This document shows positions 58,363 through 64,000 of a stretch of DNA of 64,000 bases, in pieces. How positions within the stretch are numbered: position 1 is the first letter of the stretch; each line of letters opens with the position of its first letter. The position numbers were made by a program, and so were the translations under genes. The notes beneath the pieces were generated by a model. The model searched no databases, was not told the DNA's origin, and saw only the letters and a list, made by a program, of their open reading frames with translations. Origin of the DNA: Pomphorhynchus laevis (Eukaryota > Acanthocephala > Palaeacanthocephala > Echinorhynchida > Pomphorhynchidae); assembly GCA_012934845.2 (NCBI GenBank), contig WNNJ02003020.1, positions 1-64,000 of the forward strand. Reading direction: 5' to 3'.

Positions 58363-58890
58363 ACTATTTATTAGTTTCAATTAATTATTAATTTTTTATT
58401 AAACTAATTATTACCATCGTTCGCTTACAAATCAAATATTTAAAACTTTTTATGCCTTATTTCGCATAAAGCAAATTCAACAATTAAAATTATAAGCAAT
58501 TAAAATCAGAGAAGCAATTAAAATAAGCAAATACATATTAAAATTATAACAACTTATAAAAATAACAACTTATTGTTTAGCATTGCCTCAAAAATAAACA
58601 TCATATAAAGGTATCAAATATCATATCATTTGATACCTTTATCTGTGATGATTAAATTTCAATTCGTGGAAAATTCCATCGTCTGTTATTTAATTTTTAG
58701 CTAATGTATTGATAAAATACTATATGGAATTTACTGTGGGATTTCAAGTGGAAACTAATAATTTAGTTATGCATTTAGTAATGATTTCATAAAGAATTTA
58801 TAAAGCTAGTAATAACCTTTTTAGCAATTATTACAAGTCACTGTAATAAATATAAATAAAAATCCAATAAATTTAAATTGACTTACTAAG
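58363..58890. other. AT-rich downstream region
   Basis: Contains a short hairpin at about 58606-58640 (AAAGGTATCAAAT arms). No gene. Confidence 0.4.
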
Positions 58891-58899
58891 CAAGCTTCA

Positions 58900-59890
58900 T
58901 TTCGTGTCGCCTAATGAAATTCGTATTTCGGATGGACTGCAATTGTCACAACACTTGATCCAAAATCTTGGGGTTTTACAAGGGGATCCTTTAAGTCCCC
59001 TTGTAATTCATATTGTTCTTTAGTGATCAACCCTCCTTTGTCTGTCAAAGCGGTAGATCCAACTGCATAAGGTATGCCGATATTTTAGTCATACGAGCTA
59101 TAAAATTTAGGAAGCGGGGCCGTCTAGGCCGTGATGACTCATTGCAATATTAAAATGGCAATTTTGATTTTTGTTGTGAGAATTCCTACCTTGGTATAGT
59201 TTTAAATTCGAAATGTACATTCTCGAAACATATTTCCAACAAGTGTGTCAAGGCAACAGATAGAATGTATTATTCAGAAACAGGTAATTTGTCCTTCAAC
59301 GGTGCCCTAAGATTCTTTAAGGTGACGATACTTCCATTACTAATATATAGTATACAGGCGATTTGGCTTGATCTTACTACTGCTAATTTCCGCAAATTCG
59401 CTTCGCTTCAATGGAGGTATATTAAACTTATCACAGTGCTCTTACCCATGACCTCGTCGACATTAGTGTCAACGTTATCCCAACTCCCATCATATATGTA
59501 TACCTTTACAAATTCGTTTAATTTGCCTATAACACCGGCACTCTCGATCCATTTCAGCAATACGCAGATTTCTATTGCAAAACTTGATCCCCCTATTTAT
59601 TGCGCTCCGGAATTTCTTCAGACTAATTGGAAAAAGCCATTTAATGCAAACCGACCGCTTGTTTGGAGAATATCTACTCATGGTTACCATGACAAATTTT
59701 GTATGATCAGGTTGCCTCGTCATTTAAGAAGTTCTGACTGTTGCAGTCGTTTCTGTGGATTTCCCTGTTGTGAACTTCTCCATCTGTTTTCATGTTCTAT
59801 TCTTTCTACATGGGTTTTGCGCATGGTAGATTCGATATCGTCATTTCGTAACGTTCCCACAGTTGCTGTACACTTTTCGTCCTCGTGATG
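58900..59890 (+). mobile_element. APE-type LINE 3' half (LINE-E)
   Basis: RT palm block NLGVLQGDPLSPLVIHI near 58960-59010, altered YADD region (CRYFSHT/RYADILV) near 59070, YLGIVLNSKCTFSKHISNKC near 59180, then a 207-codon frame (59265-59888): LRFFKVTILPLLIYSIQAIW, RPLVWRISTHGYHDKFC and a Cys/His cluster (CCSRFCGFPCCELLHLFSC). That C-terminal zinc-type motif after HG(F/Y)H is typical of several APE LINE clades. 5' part absent; frameshifted. Confidence 0.75.
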
Positions 59891-60079
59891 GATGACGACT
59901 AGCTTGATCAGTACAATAATAAACTGACATCTTTGTATATAAACTGACTATTTTTTACCTCCATCGTGTATAAGCGGCAGTGAGGAAAATAAAATTTCTC
60001 AGATTAATAATTTAAATTATTAATTATTTAAATTATTATTAATTTTAAATAATGATTTAAATGTAAACGCAACATATGA

Positions 60080-60520
60080 ACGTAATGATTTAAGTTTAGA
60101 AACAATTATTACAAGTCACTGTTCTATACTGGATAAAAAGGGTATAAAGGTTGAATCAGATAATAAAACTATACCTATATTATATTGGAATCCAAAATTA
60201 CATAAAAATCCAATAAAACCTAGGTTCATATGTAGTGCGTTTAAATGTACATTAAAACCACTTTCTGTTTATATGAATAAAATACTTAAAGTAATTAAAA
60301 CACACTTCAAAAAATATTGAAGGGTAATCTAAATAAATACTGGTATAAAACACTTTCAGTATTAATTCTATAAAAGAATTTTTAGAACGTATAAAAGGAA
60401 TAAATTTTAAGAATATAAATACGTACGATTTTAGTACGCTTTATACAAATCTAGATTTGGCAAATATTAAAAAAGCGTTAAAAAATTAATTAATCTTATA
60501 TTTGGAAGACGATATACCAT
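60080..60520 (+). mobile_element. PLE-A N-terminal RT fragment
   Basis: Reads SLETIITSHCS, TIPILYWNPKLHKNPIKPRF, and NTYDFSTLYTNLDLANIKKA, the N-terminal RT blocks also seen at 32.9-33.3 kb. It ends abruptly at the LINE tail that follows. Broken. Confidence 0.8.
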
Positions 60521-60539
60521 ACACTGACATTCATAGCTC

Positions 60540-60920
60540 ACCTGTAGTCCTTGAATGCGAAGTTCATAGTCCGACGCGTTATTAAGTCGACTCACTGGTA
60601 CTTTACGGAGTTGCTATGGCAGAACCCTCTTAACAACTGCCCTAGCATTGTATTTCAGTGCAAAGGAGTACACTTACCCAGTCTGGAATATAAGATCATA
60701 TGACTTCCAGATTGACATGCAACTATGACGATAATCATCGGATGCTAACGAGCTATGTGTACTCACTCTATTCCAGTGATTTAATAACGTGAGCGGGGTA
60801 TTGCTACCCACACAATCAGGAGAATCACACAAGTACAGAAATTGACAAGGATAATTGCAAGTGATGCTTCACATACGATGTACCAGACAATTCAGGGCTC
60901 GCGTTTAAACTTAATAATTT
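60540..60920 (+). mobile_element. LINE tail (Jockey/CR1-like, LINE-F)
   Basis: Reads RTTALALYFSAKEYTYPVWN then IRSYDFQIDMQL, matching the LR.A.LAL..S.AEY..PVW block after the RT in Jockey/CR1-type LINEs. GC-rich against its surroundings; no RT left. Confidence 0.6.
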
Positions 60921-61179
60921 ATAATTAATTAATCGTATATAAGATTAATTAATCTTATATATGTATATAATCATATAATTAATTAATCTTACATAACATA
61001 TGTATATATGTTATATATCAAGGATCATCGTTAAAACCCCTTTTATATTTCCAAATGGAAATATAATCAACATGAATATTTATAGAATCTTATTATTATT
61101 TAATTCCAAGTCATTTTGATGAACTATTCTAGATGCCTCAGATCTGGAAAACTGCTCCGTATTACGTTTATGATAAATT

Positions 61180-61550
61180 TATATTAAAACCCCGTTCTGC
61201 TTATAAGAATGAAATACTAAAATTAAAACACACTTCAAGAAATATTGTAGGATAATCGAAATTAATACAGGTATAAAACACTATTTCAATATTAATTCTA
61301 CAAAAGAATTTTTAGAACAAACAAAATGAATAAATTTTCAGAATATAAGTATTTATATTCTGAGAATTTATTCCTTTTGTTGAAGAGTAATCGAAATTAA
61401 TACTGGTATAAACACAATTTCAGTATTAATTCTATAAAAGAATTTTCAGAATATACCTACGAATATTTTATACAAATCTAGACTTAGCAGATATTAAATA
61501 TGCATTAGAAAAATTAGTTAATCTTATATTCGGATATATAGTTTCTAAAA
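61180..61550 (+). mobile_element. PLE-A N-terminal RT fragment, internally duplicated
   Basis: Two partial repeats of the segment encoding IEINTGIKHYFSINSTKEFL, followed by the LYTNLDLADI region. Broken. Confidence 0.7.
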
Positions 61551-61636
61551 TAATGAATATCTATGTATGTTGAAAGTATCAATAGAGTTATTTGAACCAC
61601 AGCTTGGGATCCTTGTTTCTGTCGGATTCATAAATA

Positions 61637-61839
61637 TATCAAAATAGGTAAGTATATAAAATTAAACCAAGCTTCTTTTGCAATTTTATTTAAAAACGTT
61701 TTCGGGTTACCTCTTCGTCAGTAGCACAATACAATATAATATTGTATTGTGCTACTTACGAAGGGGTAACCCGAAAACGTTTTTAAATAAAATTGCAAAA
61801 GAAGCTTGGTTTAATTTTATATATTTACCTATTTTGATA
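61637..61839. repeat. Long inverted repeat, 101-bp arms
   Basis: Left arm 61637-61737 and right arm 61739-61839 are reverse complements with only about three mismatches, separated by one base. Each arm holds a CTGACGAAG/CTTACGAAG ... CCCGAAAACG motif. Confidence 0.95.
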
Positions 61840-61920
61840 TATATATGTATATATTTGTTAGGGCTTTTTCTAATCGGTGTGACTTCAGGATTGATAAAAT
61901 CAATTCTTTCCATATATAAA

Positions 61921-62071
61921 TGTAGATATTAACTAACCGAGCCAAATTCAAAAACAAAATGACAAAATGTCATTTTACTGAAGAAGGCTCACGCCGAAAG
62001 CTTTAAAAAATATACATTTTGTCATTTTGTTTTTGAATTTGGCTCGGTTAGTTAATATCTACATATATATA
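61921..62071. repeat. Inverted repeat, ~50-bp arms, loop with CTGAAGA...GCCGAAA
   Basis: TGTAGATATTAACTAACCGA and about 30 further bases at 61921-61970 recur inverted at about 62022-62071. The loop carries CTGAAGAAGGCTCACGCCGA at 61978. Confidence 0.9.
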
Positions 62072-62289
62072 GCATAATAGTAGAACAACAAGGCAATAGC
62101 GCAAAAACAGGATTATAAGACGTTTTGCTCCTTTATGGAACTTTATCAATCTAAAAACACAAAATCATCGTCTTAATATAAGTTTTACAAATATTGTGAA
62201 CAATGGGAATTAAAATTAAGATAATTAATAAATGCAGATTGTGACTACGTTACACCTGCATCACCATACATGTGATCTGAATTACACCC

Positions 62290-62590
62290 TAAATCTGACT
62301 ATGTGTGTAGCCTTCCTATTAGTTTGTTTTCCAGCATAAGTCGACGACGCTCTTCATTTTCATTACTGTGGACTATCACTTAGTGCATGCAGTCGATCAA
62401 ATTGTGTTCTAGTGCATGTCGTACGGTACCGTCTGTAGGATTTCCTGCCCGAATATGTGAACGTCTTACGTTTAATCTTCGAGCTAAATCTAATCTTGAT
62501 TGACCTACATATTGTTTGTTGCACAACTTGCATGTTCCAATATATGTTATACCCCTAGTTTTGCAGTTACATTTAATAATAATAGATTTT
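62290..62590 (-). mobile_element. PLE GIY-YIG relic (PLE-E)
   Basis: Minus strand reads IIKCNCKTRGITYIGTCKLC, NKQYVGQSRLDLARRLNVRR and GTVRHALEHNLIDC: the Cys pair and GIY-YIG core of a PLE endonuclease, with later stops. A separate lineage from the GIY-YIG regions at 48 and 54 kb. Confidence 0.7.
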
Positions 62591-62689
62591 CTTACTCAGA
62601 AAAGGATAAATAAATAATTACAACCGATAAATAGTTGATAAATAGTCTAAGATAAATAGTTCCGATGCGGATCATCATGATCATTATTA

Positions 62690-64000
62690 TCGGAGTCTTC
62701 ACCTTTATTCTGGCCTCAAATACATGGGGATCTGAGTCCCCAACCAATCCAACACGCCGCTTTTCGATTAAACCACCCGGGGTCTTTCACCCCCCCCGAA
62801 GAATCCAATCGGTGCGGAGGATGCTTGGTAAACGAGAGACGAGGAGCTTAAGAAACCTTAGCCTTTGCTCAGGGGGATGCCCTCTTGAGAAGAAGACTAA
62901 TCCCGAGATAGTCCAGGTGCCCCAGAGGCGCACCTGAGTTTTCCCTTTTAACGACAGATACTGAGCCCGTTTCAGGGCCCACCTAGATTTCTCCAGGATA
63001 CGTTTAAGTCTATCCAGGTCGGCTTTCGCAGACCAGTTCACCGAAACGGTGAACCCCAGGTATTTTACTCGACTTGTGAAGGTAGGAAGTGGTTCAGAGG
63101 CAAGTATGGAGGAGAGCGCAGAGAGTGCTGATCTCTTAAGCTTTGCTTTGTAGCAAGGGTGTCATGAAAGGCGACCACCTGCGATTTAGCGGAGTTCAGA
63201 ACAAGGTTGGACCTGGGCAGCTGGTCTTTTAATCTTAAAAAGAAGCGGCTGATGTCCGAGAATACGTTTATACGCCTGCGTCCAGAAAACAAGGCTGTAG
63301 TATCATCAGCGTACACCACTAGACGTTGATCGCGTTTTAATATTTTGAATAGATTGATGGAGGCAGCAAGATAAGATAGGAAGAGGGGGAGCCTTGAGGC
63401 ACACCCGTAATAGGGTAGAACTGACGCGCATCAGGGTCGTCATCATAATAAAATCGCTTGGTGTACAGCAGTATCTCCACCCTGTTAACAATTCTCGCAG
63501 GCAACCCGAGGGACCTGAGAGAAGAGATAACAAAGGGAATTGAGATGCGGTCAAATACAGTGGAAAAATCAAGGAAAACAACCACAGTTAGCTGATGACA
63601 GTTCTCCTGACAAAACCGATGCACTTCACCAACTGCTAAATGGACCGAGCGACCCTTGACAAACCCATAGAAACCAGGTGGGATTAAATTTCGCCTAATC
63701 AGATGATCGGGGATTCTACGCGCAAGCGCTTTTTCGTAGATCGAGACGAGGGAATTTTGAATCGAAATGGGTCGTAGGTCTTTTGGACAAGAGACCGAAA
63801 ACTTTTTTGGAATAAAAATTCTCTTGCTAATGTTGATGCCGGCCACATCAGATGGGGTGGCTAATAGCATTGTGACGGCCACCTCCCTTCTTTGATCGGC
63901 TGTCAAAAGCTGACAGACACTGGAAGAGAGTAGAGCGACGGTTTTGGAGGTGCCCGGAAGAGGCCCCCAGGCGTTGAGAATATCTGTGACAGATAAGTCT
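62690..64000 (-). mobile_element. LINE-D copy 2, truncated by window end
   Basis: Minus strand, better preserved than copy 1. 63337-63906: DLRPISIQNSLVSIYEKALA, GFYGFVKGRSVHLAVGEVHR, VVVFLDFSTVFDRISIPFVI and FYPITGVPQGSPSS. 63065-63319: MVYADDTTALFSGRR (YADD). 62787-63041: FLKLLVSRLPSILRTDWILR. The RT is split by frameshifts near the VPQGSP block and at about 63310. The 3' end near 62690 equals that of copy 1. The rest lies beyond the window. Confidence 0.85.

Noticed and set aside
1-64000. LTR retroelements, capsid or envelope genes, tRNA or rRNA genes
   Set aside because: Looked for and not seen by eye; a covariance and profile search would be needed to exclude short relics.

Overview
This window is strongly AT-rich animal DNA. 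It holds one large host gene on the + strand and a dense, layered population of retroelements. By comparison with vertebrate DENND5A/B (Rab6IP1) sequences recalled from memory, I assembled 18 exons of a DENND5-like Rab guanine-nucleotide exchange factor, from about 8975 to a TAA stop at 58362. The exons run in family order: end of the DENN module, RUN1, PLAT, RUN2. Reading phases agree across the junctions, although some splice sites were chosen to make them agree. The 5' part (start and upstream DENN exons) was not found. Introns are bimodal: several of 46-54 nt, and others of 1-12 kb filled with mobile elements. This suggests an invertebrate with ancestrally tiny introns and later retroelement expansion; I cannot name the phylum.

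Layout. 0.39-3.46 kb: nearly whole non-LTR retrotransposon with a restriction-like endonuclease (RLE-A copy 1, minus). 4.6-6.85 kb: APE-type LINE (LINE-D, minus). 6.86-7.65 kb: Penelope-like (PLE) RT fragment. 8.98-9.4 kb: first visible DENND5 exon. 10.85-12.42 kb: young 1.57-kb insertion with a 12-bp target duplication and a 501-codon frame (tail of a second RLE lineage, RLE-B). 13.1-14.5 kb: LINE-C. 15.5-17.8 kb: PLE-A pieces. 18.2-23.0 kb: a run of DENND5 exons. 25.5-26.85 kb: LINE-C copy, part of it tandemly triplicated. 28.4-29.3 kb: PLE-A. 29.36-32.4 kb: RLE-A copy 2. 32.6-43.8 kb: PLE-A copies, an RLE-B fragment and the PLAT exons. 44.4-46.1 kb: RLE-B copy. 48.1-49.3 kb: PLE with inverted repeats. 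49.5-52.25 kb: ~82-bp satellite with higher-order structure. 52.65-58.36 kb: last DENND5 exons, with a Naiad-like GIY-YIG region antisense between them. 58.9-64 kb: two LINE tails, PLE pieces, two long inverted repeats, another GIY-YIG fragment and a second LINE-D copy.

Retroelements belong to at least three non-LTR groups (RLE-type, RTE-like LINE-C, other APE LINEs) and at least five PLE lineages. Almost all are broken; RLE-A copy 1, the 12-kb RLE-B insertion and the PLE-A copy at 43 kb look youngest. I saw no LTR retroelement, capsid or envelope gene, no tRNA or rRNA, and no CRISPR array. All family assignments come from reading translations by eye, not from database searches.
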